Shown piece by piece: positions 12,541 through 28,600 of a stretch of 64,000 nucleotides of DNA. The position numbers and the translations under genes were made by a program. Under the pieces are notes generated by a model that was given only the letters and a program-made list of their open reading frames with translations, had not been told where the DNA came from and made no database searches. The DNA comes from Dipteris shenzhenensis (taxonomy: Eukaryota > Polypodiophyta > Polypodiopsida > Gleicheniales): the NCBI GenBank assembly GCA_047967505.1, contig CM106539.1. The stretch is one strand, 5' to 3'. How positions within the stretch are numbered: position 1 is the stretch's first letter; each line of letters opens with the position of its first letter.

Positions 12541-12970
12541 AATTCTTCCTAGATCACGAGATATCACTTGATCAAGGTGGAGGGGCAAAAAGGGTGAAAA
12601 TGATGATGTGGCAACTGTGTTCACATGGAAAACTGTGCCTAGCAAGGGGTGTGCCAGCAAAGAGGTAATTGTGTGATGAGGTGGAAGTTGTTTGTTCACA
12701 TATAAGATGCACAGGGTGCTAGTAAAGGGACAACTGTGCTTGAGTGCCATGTGGTAGATGAGGTGGCACTTTGACTTTGACTTGATGATGTGATAGTGTT
12801 GATGTGGCCAGATGATGTGGATGATGATTGTACCTACTTACATGGTAGGAGGAACTAGTGGTGATGTTGCATGTAGGTGGTATGTTGACATGGCTACACA
12901 GGTGGCAGTTGACGTGGCCCCGATGCTTATTTGGTAGATGAGGCTGATGATGTGCTAGCTAGAGTAGCCA
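12540..12970. repeat. GATGTGGCA-type repeats, second block
   Basis: Dense variants of GATGATGTGG, GAGGTGGCA and GACATGGC, alike in wording and spacing to 3100-3445. Probably a fragment of the same repeat family; no coding sequence is seen. Confidence 0.5.
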
Positions 12971-16297
<3,327 letters not shown>

Positions 16298-16734
16298 CTC
16301 TATTGGAAGAGACCACCGTGCTGGATGGAGCCACCTGGTTGAGCACTTTTTAGTAGATGTTGGGAGAGAGAGAGAGGTCTGGGGGGCCATGTCACATGGG
16401 TGCATGAACCTTACAAAAACTCCCTATTTAAGGTTGCATTGTGGGTAATAAATACCCCTATTTAAGCTTATAAGTTTTTCATTGAAAACTTATTGCTACC
16501 CCTCTCTAAGGAGTTTATTGGGATAGGCACCATAATACACCCTTTTTTACTATATACAACTTATGTATGCTTTCTCAATATATGCATATTCTTCCTTGGT
16601 TTAATATGCAAAAACATATTTAAAATGCTCTTAATACACATATTTGAGGATATTTATTATGTTTGTTTCCTACAAAATCCAATCTAGTACAAGTTTTGCC
16701 ATCAATTAAGTCACATAAATAAAATAGAAAATTT

Positions 16735-17340
16735 TGTAAGATATCAATGCTCCACTCTCGTGTAACTACGCGAAAACCAGCTAACTCTACTTATAAGCCC
16801 CCCGTATGAGGAGAAGGCATTTGAGTAGCTCAGTTATCCGGTAGGTCCTAGTTTGGACACTAGATGGGGGCCATGTTTGGCCTGATGGCTGGATGGAGTT
16901 GGCACACTGCCAACTAGGCTACATGCAAGTGTGGGAAGGTGGAGCCCTAGATGATCTCGAATAGCTCTAGGCCGAACGAGGACCGTACATCAGTTGCTCT
17001 ATTTTGCACCCCAGTTCTATCGTGTGGTCGGTGGCCTATTTCGGGACCGACCCCCAGTCGACCGATTTGGGTGGACTGGGTCGATCACCCAATTGGGTCT
17101 AACTGACTACGACTAGTGGCTATATAAGAGCAAGCTCGTGAAGCCCATTTCATCACTGGCTACAACAACCCTGATTCCTTAGCATCCAGCCTCCGTCCTC
17201 TACTGTTTCCAGCACACCATCGAAGCTTCTCTCACAGGAGTGCACGGTTGGGAGGCAGCGCCATCTATTGTATCAGTTTTATAGTAATCAAATTTTTTAT
17301 TCTCCATACTATCTGCTTTTCTCTCTTGTGTACGAGATCC
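16735..17340 (+). repeat. Copia-type LTR (solo or 5'), plus orientation
   Basis: About 606 bp matching, in opposite orientation, the LTR at 20963-21647. Shared landmarks are AGATATCAATGCTCCACTC at the 5' end, GTGGCTATATAAGAGCAAGC as the TATA region (TATATAAGAG at 17121-17130) and ACGAGATCC at the 3' limit of homology. The expected TGTTAG start is altered to TGTAAG. No gag-pol follows. Confidence 0.75.
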
Positions 17341-17638
17341 TGTTATCTGTTGAGCACAGACGTATTGTTTTCTTACAAATTTAATATTCAAATCCATTTA
17401 AGTAGAATTTTATGTTGCAAGGTGTCAAAAAGTAATCCAATCACAAAGCCAATCCATGTTAAAGGCTTATTTAACAGACTCCCTCATTTCCTCTCTCTCC
17501 GGCCCCCATCCCCATCCCCCTACCCCTACCCCTTTGAGCTCCTGCCCTAACCCCCACCCCCAACCACACAAAAAAACCCCTAACAAATCAAAATATTGAT
17601 TACTTTCTTTTGCATCTTTGAAATTCGGGGTTGGAGAT

Positions 17639-17654
17639 GGAGAGAGAGAGAGAG

Positions 17655-17714
<60 letters not shown>
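17639..17714. repeat. (GA)n microsatellite, one interruption
   Basis: About 75 bp GA with a single C substitution near 17657, ending in a G-rich run. Confidence 0.9.
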
Positions 17715-17722
<8 letters not shown>

Positions 17723-17759
17723 AGGGAGGGAGGGAGAGAGAGAGAAGAGAGAGAAATTT

Positions 17760-19015
17760 TACAAGTGATTGTCATGGTGGTTGAAACAATAACCACCACC
17801 ATACTGGTTAAAAAGCCACCGTGTTAATGGTTGTAGCTTGTAGACACCATGGATGTTGCTACATGGGTTTTTAACATACTCTATAATTTGTTGGATGAGC
17901 AAACAAAGATGTACCTGAGATTCGAGGCTAAGAGACCCTGACATAAGGATTGGGTAGAGGAGCTTTGAGCATTACAAACCATGGTATGTCAAGAGACTCA
18001 ATGATAAGAATGTATGTTGTTGGAAATCACACATAGACTTTGACCTAGTCGGGAAAGCTTTGAGTGACCAGAGATGTGGTCTTACTAGAGCATTGCTTCA
18101 TGGAGATAGATGCCCATGTCTCACAGGTGAATGTATTGTTTGTTGAGGAATTGGATGAGTCATCATGTGTTGCAAGAACAAGCAATTTTAACACACTACA
18201 TTCTGTGTGGGAGCGACTAATTTGTCCAAATGGAGATCCTGAGTGCCACCAAATTGGATGCATCTGTGGCGAATCCCCATGATGTGATGTGAAGGATGGT
18301 GTGAAGCAGAAGCAATTTGTCTGCCCAAATGGGTTCGGGAAGCAAAACCCTATTGTTTTAGAATAGAGGAGATTTGAAATGGTTGATCATGTGGAATTAG
18401 ATAAGAGGAGATGGGATTGTCATACAAAACCAATCCACCAATTTTCGACCTCATATAGTAAAATCCATCCCCCAAAGTATGTGCTTCGCAATTTCATAGC
18501 ATGCTACACAATTATCTCTATGATTGATTTTGCTAAACATTTTTTCTTTTCAAGAACAAGATGAAATATATTGCACACCGGTACAATAAGAAAATAACAA
18601 TTTTGATGCATATACAACCACTTGCCAATGACTGATACCAGTTGTCCAGTAGACTTAAAGAATTTTAGTATAAGTGCAACACACAAACCATTTCTACATT
18701 TAGAATGACAGAGAACATGACACCTTGTTTGTCTAGCATGCTTTTCTATTGGATTGGAATATGTTAGCCAAAGACAATCCCCAAGTAAAGGAAACGATAA
18801 GACAACATTGGGTGTGGTGAGATGGTGCTTCCTTTGAATTTGAATCCGATTGTGGATTCTACTTTATTGCAAGGTCTAAATCCCTCATAGGTCTAAACAT
18901 ACTATGGAACATGACGGGTGTGGTGCCATGGTAAGGGGAACATGATGGGTGTGGTGCCATTATAAGCAAGATCTTTATCAAGATCTATTAACATGCCCTC
19001 AAGATATGTTGTATA
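17760..19015 (+). pseudogene. HGKG-family transposase, copy C (heavily decayed)
   Basis: Fragments in all three plus frames follow the order of copies A and B. SSCVARTSNFNTLHSVWERL and CHQIGCICG occur at 18,150-18,270, where copy B has SSCVARVGRFCSLRSLWEPM and EWHRIECIRGTC. Then IHPPKYVLRNFIAC and ISMIDFAKHF, with a Gln-Asp-Glu-Ile stretch, at 18,460-18,590. Then YNKKITILMHI near 18,595, a DGAS segment near 18,830, and DNA matching the HGKG codons of copy B at 18,925-18,950. Many stops and frameshifts are present. The stretch at 17,765-17,825 is rich in CCACC...TGGTT like the array beside copy B. It is clearly dead, but useful as an outgroup: it shows Gln where copy A has its in-frame TAG. 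Confidence 0.75.
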
Positions 19016-19254
19016 GGGTGGTAGCACATTTTGCTGGACTAAAAAGCAGTTTTCATGGACACTACTTTTTCAGTGCTTGTAAAAGCATCTTTCAAACTGA
19101 TTGTGAGACTGGTTAGGATTGTAAATTAAAAAATAAAACCACATCCCACGTCCATGATGCGTAACTAACAAAGACATTGTAGCTACCAGTCCTGCTTCTC
19201 TTTTTGAAACCTCTCTCTCTGAAACCTCCCGCTTTGAATATGCAACCTAAAATC

Positions 19255-19258
<4 letters not shown>

Positions 19259-19305
<47 letters not shown>
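19259..19305. repeat. (TG)n microsatellite
   Basis: About 46 bp of TG repeat, slightly degenerate at the right end. Confidence 0.9.
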
Positions 19306-19308
<3 letters not shown>

Positions 19309-20324
19309 TGTGTCTGTGGGCGCTCTTGGTTCTTTCTTTGTAGTCTATATCTCTGTATCTCAGAAATAGCCTCAGAGTAGCATCAGTTAAAATAGATGTT
19401 GAAAGATGTGAGATCCTGAGTGAAGTGGAGTCTATGAATTCTAGTACCAGCGATGAGGAACAAATCAACTTAAGGCCACAGCAGAGTAGCAGCACTTCAA
19501 ACTGACAAAATCTTTGCAAACACTTCTACTAAATTAGCAGTGTCCCTAGGACCATCAAAGTTCATACTCAAACTTCCTATTGAAAAATGGTACGTGCCTC
19601 TATAGGAAACATGTTTGATTCTCTATTTCTTAAATGACATTGCAAATGAGGGAAGGTGGCGATGCTTTATGCTACTCTTTGCAAGTGCATCTAGTTTATT
19701 TGTCTCCAAGACCTGAGGATGTCAATGCAGAGACATTAACACAACTAACCCGTCAAGAAAAAGAGGTAGAGGATGTCAAAGAGTACGAGACCACAAAGAA
19801 AAGAAAGTAATGATAGAAAGCAAGAGTGAAGCAAGCTATGGAAAATTAGGCAAATATTGTATCTGACATGGACAAGAGATGAAAGATAGCAAAGGAGGTT
19901 GTTTCCTTCTTTGAAGAACAAACAAGAGGAATGGACTCAGAAACCAGAAAGGATATCTTCATGCAAATCTTGTTTCATCCGAATATTAAGCATTTGCACA
20001 CTGCCAACAAAGAAGTTCAATTGATGCAAAAAGCAATCGTAACCAATATACGCAACACCTTAACCCATGTCAAACAACCACAGAGCCATGATGAAGTTTT
20101 CTCAAAAGGTCTGCTTTGATGATGTTGATCAATTTTGATGGGCAAGAATGCCAAGATTTTAGCATTGCAAAGGCTTCCAAGCTTTTGGGTGTCCACAAGA
20201 GAAACTGCTTTTGCAAGTGCTTTAGGGTTGTCTATTCACTTTACAAGCTTCTATGGTATTGGATTCATGTTTAGTGATGACTGCTTTACCACTTCTTTCG
20301 TTTTAAAAACCGCTTTTTGACAGC
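19306..20324. other. Interval without a supported gene
   Basis: No coding or RNA feature recognised. Confidence 0.5.
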
Positions 20325-20602
20325 TTGATTTTTTGACTGGTTGTCAATGCTTTAGCAATGCTTTGTGACTGCTTTGGTAGTGCTTTGCATGTGGTTGTTA
20401 TTGCTTTGGTAGTACTTTATGATTGCTTGTTGTTTTCTTAATTGCTTTATGAGTGCTTTACCACTACTTTCTACTTGTAATGTGCTTTGCATGAAATGTA
20501 CAGGCTCTCTGTATGTGCTTTGTAACTGCTTTGAAAGTGCTTTGATTTGCAGCTGCTTGCCCATTGCTTTCTATTTGAGGAGTGCTTTACATGTGCTTTT
20601 TA
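20325..20602. repeat. Degenerate TGCTTT minisatellite, about 10-13 bp period
   Basis: TGCTTTG, TGCTTTA and TACTTTN words recur about every 10-13 bp for about 280 bp, with scattered copies back to 20,200. Open frames here are products of the repeat. Confidence 0.7.
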
Positions 20603-20962
20603 GTACTATGACAATGAAAATCTAAAGGTTACAAAAAATGAGAATAATGATGAAAGACTACTAGAAAAAGAGTGGAAAGCTTTTCCAACCTTTGGCTACT
20701 TGACAACTAGTGGAAAGCTTTACTAGTATGATGGAAGGCTTGAGGCTAGGTTTTGGCTTGTCAGAAAAACTAGCACCAGTGAACCAATTTACGTGGCAAT
20801 AAGGAGCACAAATGGAATATCTACTGATTGTTCACCCTCCTACATCCAAGATCATGCAAAGGGAACAAGCACCTACACTGACTCTTGGATCCCAATCATA
20901 CACGGATTTGTGCATATACATATCCGGATAGTATTTTCTTTACTTTTGCGAATAGGCATATG

Positions 20963-21647
20963 GGATCTCGTATGCAAGAGATAAAAGCAAATAGTATGGA
21001 GAATCAAAAATTTGATTGCTGTAAAACTGATACAATAGATGGCGTTGCCTCCCAGCTGTGCGCTCTTGTGTGAGGAGCTTCGATGGCATGCTGGAAACAG
21101 TAGAGGACGGAGGCTAGATGCTAAGGAATCAGGGTTGCTATAGCCAGTGATGATGATGGGCTTCACGGGCTTGCTCTTATATAGCCACCACTCATAGTTG
21201 GCTAGACCCAATTGGGTGATCGACCCAGTCTGCCCAAAACGGCGATCGGTCCCGAAATAGGCCACCGACCAATCGATAGAACCGTGGCACAAAATAGAGC
21301 AACTAACCTACGGTTGCCATTTGGCCTAGAGCCATCCGGGATCATCTAGGGCTCCAAATGTGCCCCGCAACTCGAGAGTGGGCTGCCCTAGGAAATGCTC
21401 CATCTACCCTCAGTGCAGTCAGTCATGGGATGCCTTCCCGCACTTGCATGTAGCCTAGTTGGAGTGTGCCAACTCTATCTGAAGTCGTCTAGCCATCAAG
21501 CCACACATGGCCCCCATTTGGTGTCTAAACCAGGACCTATCGAATAACTGAGCTACTGAAATGCCTTCTCCTCATATGGGGGGGCTTACAAGTAGAGTTA
21601 GTTGGTTCTTGCGTAGTTACACGAGAGTGGAGCATTGATATCTAACA
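20963..21647 (-). repeat. Copia 3' LTR, minus orientation
   Basis: Begins TGTTAGATATC at 21647 (minus sense), directly after a G-rich polypurine tract at 21648-21656. It carries TATATAAGAG at 21174-21183 and ends at the limit of homology with the plus-strand LTR near 20963. It is about 80 bp longer than that copy because of an extra segment around 21,370-21,440. Confidence 0.8.
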
Positions 21648-21905
21648 CCCCCCCTCAATGTCCACCCGCAAGTGAACTTACTTTTTCGGCCCAATGCTAA
21701 GTCGATGAAGATGCCTCTCCAGCAAGTCTCTTCCAAGAGCCTTCGTGAAGTGTCTGTAGCATTCTCTGTAGTTGGACAGTACACCAAGTTGACCTCTCCA
21801 TCCAACACCTATTTCATTAATTTTGGACTTTTTGTGTTGTTTTTGGACGAAGCCCAAAATTCCTTCCCAAATGAAAACTTTACTTTGTGAAAATATCCTT
21901 CCCAA
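21648..21905 (-). pseudogene. 3' end of Copia pol (RNase H tail) and polypurine tract
   Basis: The minus strand reads VNLVYCPTTENATD and, after a frame change, FTKALGRDLLERHLHRL followed by the polypurine tract. This is the usual C-terminus of plant Copia polyproteins just before the 3' LTR. The rest of the element is missing to the right, so this is a 5'-truncated copy. Confidence 0.75.
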
Positions 21906-22384
21906 ATCAAAATTTTACTTTCTGAAAATATTCTTCCCAAATCAAAAGTTCACTTTGTGGCACTATCATATTCACATAAAAATATTGTTTTTTCAATCTA
22001 TACTTTTTCACCAACATGCAAGAATTTGAAATAATCCTATATTAGAAATTCTAGCTATATCTAAGTTATTTGTTAATTTAATTATTTTTAATATTTTTCC
22101 TTGACGTTTTTCCTTGATGTGATAAATTTATAAATCCATGAAAGGAGACTTAAATATTTCATGAAAATAACATTGTCACTCGCAATATGCACAAATTTTT
22201 TAAAACTTTTAATAAATAGAAAAAAGGCATGATGCAATAAGACCCAAGTTTTTTATTGAACCAAAGAGGTATAATAGCAATTATAGCTATTATTATATGA
22301 TTACATTGAGAGACGTTGCTCTCAGCTAGATTCTTTATATCCAAAATGATATAGATTGAACATATGTTTACAATTTAAATTGTT

Positions 22385-22800
22385 GCTCTTAAAGAGCCTC
22401 AATTCGTGCCATCTGCATAATTTGACTCCCCATTGTCTTGTTGCTCAATGTCACGATAGTCCCTTGCTAGGTGCCATCTACATAATTTGACTCCCACTTG
22501 TCTTGCCAAGCCTTGCCCCTTGGGTGCATTGACTCCCCATTGTCTTATTGCTCAATGTGATAGTCCCTTGCCAGGTGCCATCTGCATTAACTCCCTATTG
22601 TCTTGCCAAGCCTTGACCCTTGGGTGAAATCTAGTGCCATCTGCATTAACTCCCACAAGTTATCTTGCCAAGCCTTGCCCCTTGGGTGCATTGACTCCCC
22701 ATTGTCTTATTGCTCAATGTGATAGTCCCTTGCCAGGTGCCATATGTATTAACTCCCTATTGTCTTGGTAAGCCTTGACCCTTGGGTGACATCTAGTGCA
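22385..22800. repeat. Interleaved tandem repeat (GACTCCCCATTGTCTT family)
   Basis: Modules GACTCCCCATTGTCTT, CAATGTGATAGTCCCTTGCC, GGTGCCATCTGCATTAACTC and GCCAAGCCTTGCCCCTTGGG recur three to five times in shifting order. This suggests repeated unequal exchange of a unit of about 110-190 bp. Confidence 0.75.
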
Positions 22801-22916
22801 TATTTTGACTCTCATTTGACATAGGAGGTGATGACTCTGATTATAATTGTCTTGGATTGGCTTCTTGCCTAGTACCCAAATAAAATCCTTCAATGGACTT
22901 CAATACAAAGCTTTAA

Positions 22917-23960
22917 TCATGGACATTCTTCATTTGCGCTATCTCCTTCTACTTCCTCCATGGCGAGCATCCTTAAAAATTCGTGTATATGCAAAATAGT
23001 TTGCTGTGGTATTTTTATTTTTCCTTCTACCTCATATCCCATGTGCTTCTTTGATTTCTTTGCCCTTGAATTCCAAGACACTATGATTGTCTCCGTCGAA
23101 ACTTGAGAGACCGCTTCATCATTTGGGACCCACTCCTTCATTATACAATTAGTATACAATGTGTTGTTATCCATATTCTCCTTCCTGCCCTTTGGCTCAT
23201 ACCATACCACTGTAAATGTTGTAGCTCTCCCTTGGTCATCTCTTTGCACATCAACTACTTTTGCAACCCAAAACTTCACATTCTCATATTCATCATCCGA
23301 TGGCCGAACCACAACAAAACAATCGACCTCTATATCTACTTGTGGCATAAACTCTCTCTTCTTCGGTCCACAATATGGATGTGCGAGTAATGATACAAAT
23401 TCATTTTCAATGACTGGGGCTGGGTGCAAATCGTTATGAGCATTTGGCCAAAACATAGCGGCATTCTTCCTTGACATCCTTTGAGCCTCGCATTCTCTCA
23501 AGGTCCTTTATTAAATTTTGTGTCTTGTTAATTATAGTGGTAGTGTGCTCTCTCCAAGTAGGCTTCGAATCAGGATATCTCTGGAGCATTTCCTCTTTGT
23601 ATGTAATAAATGCTTTTAATCCTTCTATTTCACAGTTAGACCTCTCATTGAATTCTTGTATAGGAGCCCATGTTGGATACCTTTCCTTGCTGGGGAAAGA
23701 GTGGAGGAGATGACGGAGAACATCCGTAGCCTTAGGATGAGGGAGTAAGGAATCAAGAATCAATTTCATCATGTACAAAGCAAGACTGTGATATTGACGA
23801 ACGCAATAGTTAAATCAAATGCCTATCATGCTTTGCAACAGGGTCCAAAATGCACTGTTTGGCATACCCCCATCATAGATGACTGCATGATTTAATGGCA
23901 TGCGTGCTACCACCGTGTGCACGCTTTTTACTTTGGGGTGTTTGTGCATGTAAAATCTCT
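22917..23960 (-). pseudogene. Transposon-like ORF with FWVAKV...WYEP domain
   Basis: Two overlapping minus-strand frames (23,434-23,778 and 22,917-23,501) join by a frameshift near 23,480. Upstream, to about 23,960, the frame reads MPLNHAVIYDGGMPNSAFW with stops further down. The N-terminal part is helical and charged. The C-terminal part has VDCFVVVRP, FWVAKVVDVQRDDQGRATTF, VVWYEP and LYTNCI, resembling a small beta-barrel reader (BAH/Tudor-like) found in some transposon proteins. It lies downstream of, and on the same strand as, transposase copy B and could be a second ORF of that element or a separate one. Function is not assigned. Confidence 0.45.
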
Positions 23961-25239
23961 ATGTAGAGAATGCCATTTGCCATTGCCCAAGTCATGGATA
24001 GATCAAATGTGCCTACCTACTACTATAGCTATCTACGACGAGAAAGTAGATGCTACAGCTCAATTTTCCATTTGGGCAAAAGATGCAAAAGACAAGGAGC
24101 TCAAATTGAAGAAGGCCAAGACTAACTGCGAGGAAAAGGAACTTGAAGGGAGGAACCAGCCCCCTTCAAGAAAGGAGCAAGAAGGGCCGAGCATAAACCA
24201 GGAACCTCAAATCAAGGAAAGAGGAAGCAGCATGAAGGGAGGGGCTAGGCCCCTGAAGGAAGGAACCAGCCTCATTCTAGAAAGGATCAAGGAGGGCCGA
24301 GCCTGCAATCAGGGAGCTCAACAAGGCGACCTACTCAAAGCAATGTAAAACCAGCCCCCTGAAGGAAAGGAGTCCTTGAGATGTAATCTGAAGGAAAGGA
24401 GTCTTTGAGATGTAATCTATGTAATCTCTGTGTAATCTATTGAATTGTTAATTTTCTCTAGAATTTACTTGGACAATGTTTTCTCAGCTATGTGACTAGA
24501 TAGTGTCACACAACTACGAGCCCATTATGAAATCTAGCCCCAAAACTATGTACACCCATCCACCTTGGAATGCTTTTATTCTATCTGAAAATGATGTTGG
24601 ATGACCTCCTCACAGAAATAGACCCGAAGAAGGAGGGAAATAGCTATACAAGGAGGATATGCTTTGGTGATGGGTGTATTACTTGGAGTCGGCACAGATT
24701 GTGAATATTAATTTCCCTGGCTATTGTTTTTCTTGCTCCTTTGAGGTACTTGTCAAGCTCATGATGTAGGTTTCTTTTGGTAGGACATGATGGAGGTGTG
24801 AAGATGTATAGAGCACAAAGACCAGGATGAAGAGGACCCCTAATGAAAGGACGAGTTACTATGGGCATACAAGTCAACAAAGTCAAGCAAGCAGTGTGTA
24901 ATCTGAGTGTGTGAAGAGGTCTGCCATTGTGCATCAGGCTAGCCTAAGGAGCTGGGAGATGCTTGCTATATTGAGGCTAATAAGATAGTTGGGAGTTTGG
25001 AATTTCCTTGAGCTGCAAAATGTCATTGTATTTTGAAAAAGTAAAAATCTTGCATACATTTCTTGGACTTGTGGACTTTCTCATGGTGCTCACAATACTT
25101 TGATTTTGTGTCGACCTGCTTCCATGTTAGTACTTAAATGTTTTAAGTTGCCTAGTGGTTGAAATCTGATAGTTAGAGAGAACCAGTCTAAAGGTGACTG
25201 TTTTAGTATAGCACTATGCAACAAATTTTGGGATAGTAT
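23961..25239. other. Interval without a supported gene
   Basis: A purine-rich open frame (to 24,348) made of repeated GGAACCAGCCCC/GAAAGGA wording has no ATG start and no domain. Nothing else was recognised. Confidence 0.45.
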
Positions 25240-25485
25240 TAACAACCACCAGCGCGGTGGTTTGCTTGTATAATTACAAGATGAATGGTTTTGTGGATTG
25301 TGGATTTGTTATGGGAAACCAGCGTGGTGGTGGTTGGGATATACTAAAAACAAGCATGGGATTTACAAAAACAATTTAATAAAACCAGTGCGGTGGTTGT
25401 TGGGATATACTAAAAACAAGGATGGGAGTTGCCGTTTGGGATTTACAAAAACAATTTAATAAAACCATCACGGTGGTTGTTTGGG
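25240..25485. repeat. Palindromic AACCA...GGTGGTT repeats downstream of copy B
   Basis: Four units with an AACCAnCGCGGTGGTT-like core lie near 25,245, 25,318, 25,382 and 25,463. They are embedded in a longer unit containing GGGATATACTAAAAACAAG and ACAAAAACAATTTAATAAAA. The core matches the array at 27,640-28,545 on the other side of the transposase body. Confidence 0.75.
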
Positions 25486-25673
25486 ATATGCTAAAAAGAA
25501 GCATAGTCTCAAATACATTTATTATTTTCTAGGAAAAGTGGAATATTGTTTCCTTGCAATGAGACTACATTTTCTTAGTACTATCTTAGCCGTCCTCATC
25601 CACCATCTCCAAGACACCCCAAGATGTGCTCATGCATGTCTAAATCTAATTTGAAGACACTCTTTCCCTTCTT

Positions 25674-28600
25674 TCATTGGGCACAGGTTCCATCTGGAAG
25701 TTCCATTTGGAACTTAATAGCTCTTACTAGATGAGAGTACACAAATGTTTGTGGACTCTTATGTAGCAGTTCATAATTGTAGCCTCTCGTGGATGTTTTT
25801 TTGTACCAAAAACCTTCGACTACTACATCCCACTTCTCATAGGTTGCTCCCCAATTATCCTTAAATGTTTTCTCAACCTTGTGCTTAGGTTTTGTGCACT
25901 GCAACAAAAGGTATGGGTCATCTTCCTCATTCTCCCCAGATGTAGCGACAACTGCAAAGTTATCCCCCTCTTTCAGATAGTCAATGAGGTCATCAAAACT
26001 CTCCCCAAACTGTGGCAAGTTGTTTGTTTCTCCAGTGTTTGTCACTCCATCTGAACGTAGAGGGAAAACTTGAACTCGCTCCCATGTCTTCATAGTTGCA
26101 ATGTTCTCACAATCATCATGATCCCCTACAATGCACGCACTGCAGAAACAAGAAAGTTTTCTTGTTTTAATTAATTGATTGTTTGAAAATCCCCACATGC
26201 TGTGCAGTCTCTGTAGACCACAAACTTCTTTAATTTTCTCGCAATCATGTCGGCTTCTCCTTTGCACTTCATCCACTTTCACTTTATGGAACACTCTACA
26301 TACTATAGTATTCTAAAGGCTATGTTTACTGTATGTTGAATGCATGCGTGTGGAGAGGTTGGTGTTACAGCATTGTGGGCATCATTGAGTTTTTCTTGAG
26401 AGCATGCTAATTGGTGTTTAAACAAAGCCTGCTTAATAACAACACTACATCCATCATGTTCACCCTTGCCATGGCTAGACCCAAAGAAATTCCACATCAT
26501 GTCTACACCGGTTAGGGATTTGAACCTTGAGATGAAGTAGAATCCATGGGCTGATTTAAATTGAGAGGCAGCACCATCTAACCACACCCAATGTTATTGT
26601 ATATTTTTTGCATGGGAATTTTCCTTTTTCAGCCATTCCCAATGCAGCAGAAAAGCACGCTGCACAAATAAGGTGCCGTGTTCCCTATCATCTGAAATGT
26701 GGAAATCGTATGTGTGTTGCACTGACCAGGACTCTTGTGAGTCAGGAAGCAGATTGGCATCAGCGGTGGAAGAATCAAGAAAATGATTGTACGTGATATG
26801 CACAAGAATTGTTATTAGCTTGTTGTACCAGTGAGCACTCTTTTTCTTGAAATGAATAACTTTTAGCAAAATCTATGACAGAGACAATAGTGTCACGGGG
26901 GAAATTGGCAAGGCACGTCCTGAATTGCTTATCCTACCAGCTAGCCGTGAAATTATGAAGCACATATTTTGGGATCGATTGAACCATGTGACCTATAAGC
27001 TCCCTTGGCTGAGTGCTCTTATATGACAGTAGCCATCTCTTTTTATCGAATCCTTCAACATTGACATTTTCAAATCTCCTCCATTTTAGAGCAACATGGT
27101 TGTCTTCCCTCATTTCATTGGGACAGACATTGAATGTCTTCTTCTTCAGCTTCAAACTGCAATGCTTGCATGTGCCACGAATGCATTCAATGCGGTGCCA
27201 CTCACAGCCTCCCTTTGAACAAACCATTGGCTCCCATAGAGACCTTAGGCTACAAAACCTACCCACCCTTGCAACACATGATGAGGATCCAGGTGGCCTA
27301 CAACTGCACATTCATCGGGGAGGAATGGGCATCGATCCCCATGGAGCAATGCTCCAACATGACCAGATCTCAAGTCATTAATAGCTTACCGAGTTCAAAG
27401 TCTATGTGTGTTTTGCAACAACAAACATTCATGTCTTTGAGTTACTTGACGTACCAAGGCTTACAATGCTCAAAGCTCCTCTACCCAATTCAAATGTCCA
27501 GATTCTGATCCATAAAGTTGAGATACAACTCCGTCTGTTGACCCAACATGCGGGAACAACAAAACAATGAGCCCCCTTTTTGCACTACTAAAAGAAGACA
27601 AAACACAGTCTAATTAAAGTATATAATGAAGCAAAACAATTTTCAACCACCGCCCTGGTTTAGGATAGTCACAATTTTAATCATCGGGCTAGTTTAGGAC
27701 ACATTTAGGACAATCAACCACCGGGCTTGTTTAGGACACGTTTAGGACAGTCAACCATTGGGCTAGTTTAGGACACATTTAGGACAGTCACAATTTCAAC
27801 CATCGGGATGGTTTAGGACACTGTCATAATTTCAACCACTGGGCTGGTTTAGCTTGACGGTCTCAACTTCACATATTAGACAATAACAAGTATATTGCTT
27901 TTCTTTTCTGAAATTCACAAGTAGAAAATAACAATATATTGTTTTTCATTTCTGAATTTCACAATTTCAATCACAATTTATGTCAGCAGTAAACTTCTTG
28001 CTTTATCATGAACCGTTTATCTTGAACCAGCACCAGGCTAGTTTAGGACAATCACATTAAACTTGTCTAGGCCATCCCAGTCTAGAAATAGTGGTATATG
28101 ACCCGAATAGCAGGAAATTAAATTTAACAAATTTAATTACTAAGATACATAATAATTTGAACCATCGAGCTGGTTAATAACTAATGTTTGTTCAACTAAG
28201 GTTCAACCACACTGGTTCAGGACAATGACATAACTAGTGATTGAGTTGAAGCATGCATGATGTTCCAACCACCGGGCTGGTTTAGTAAAATAACAATATA
28301 TTGCAAAATATATTGCTGTTAATTTCTGTTCAACCACACCATCGAGCTGGACAACAACTAATGTCTATACAACCACGTTGGTTTAGGACAATTACATAAC
28401 TGGCATGATTGAGCTGAACCAGCCTTGATGTTCCAACCACTGGGATGGTTTAGGACAATCACATTTAGTCCAAGCCTGGTTTAAGAAATGAAACAAGTAA
28501 ACTATCCCAAAGCTCAATCACAAAAACCACCAAGTTGGTTTAGGCACCACTGACCTACGTTGTATCTAGCATCTGTATGATGTGCTCCTCAAACACCTTG

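Noticed and set aside
17467-17827. Arg-Glu and Ser-Leu repeat open frames
   Set aside because: They are produced by the GA microsatellite at 17,639-17,714.
19256-19519. Open frame ending in Thr-His repeats
   Set aside because: Its C-terminus is the TG microsatellite and the rest has no family resemblance.
23917-24348. Lys/Glu-rich open frame
   Set aside because: It starts at a non-ATG codon and is made of repeated purine-rich wording; no domain.
27640-28545. Regularly spaced repeats considered as a CRISPR array
   Set aside because: Units vary in sequence and spacing, there are no unique spacers of equal length, and the genome is eukaryotic.
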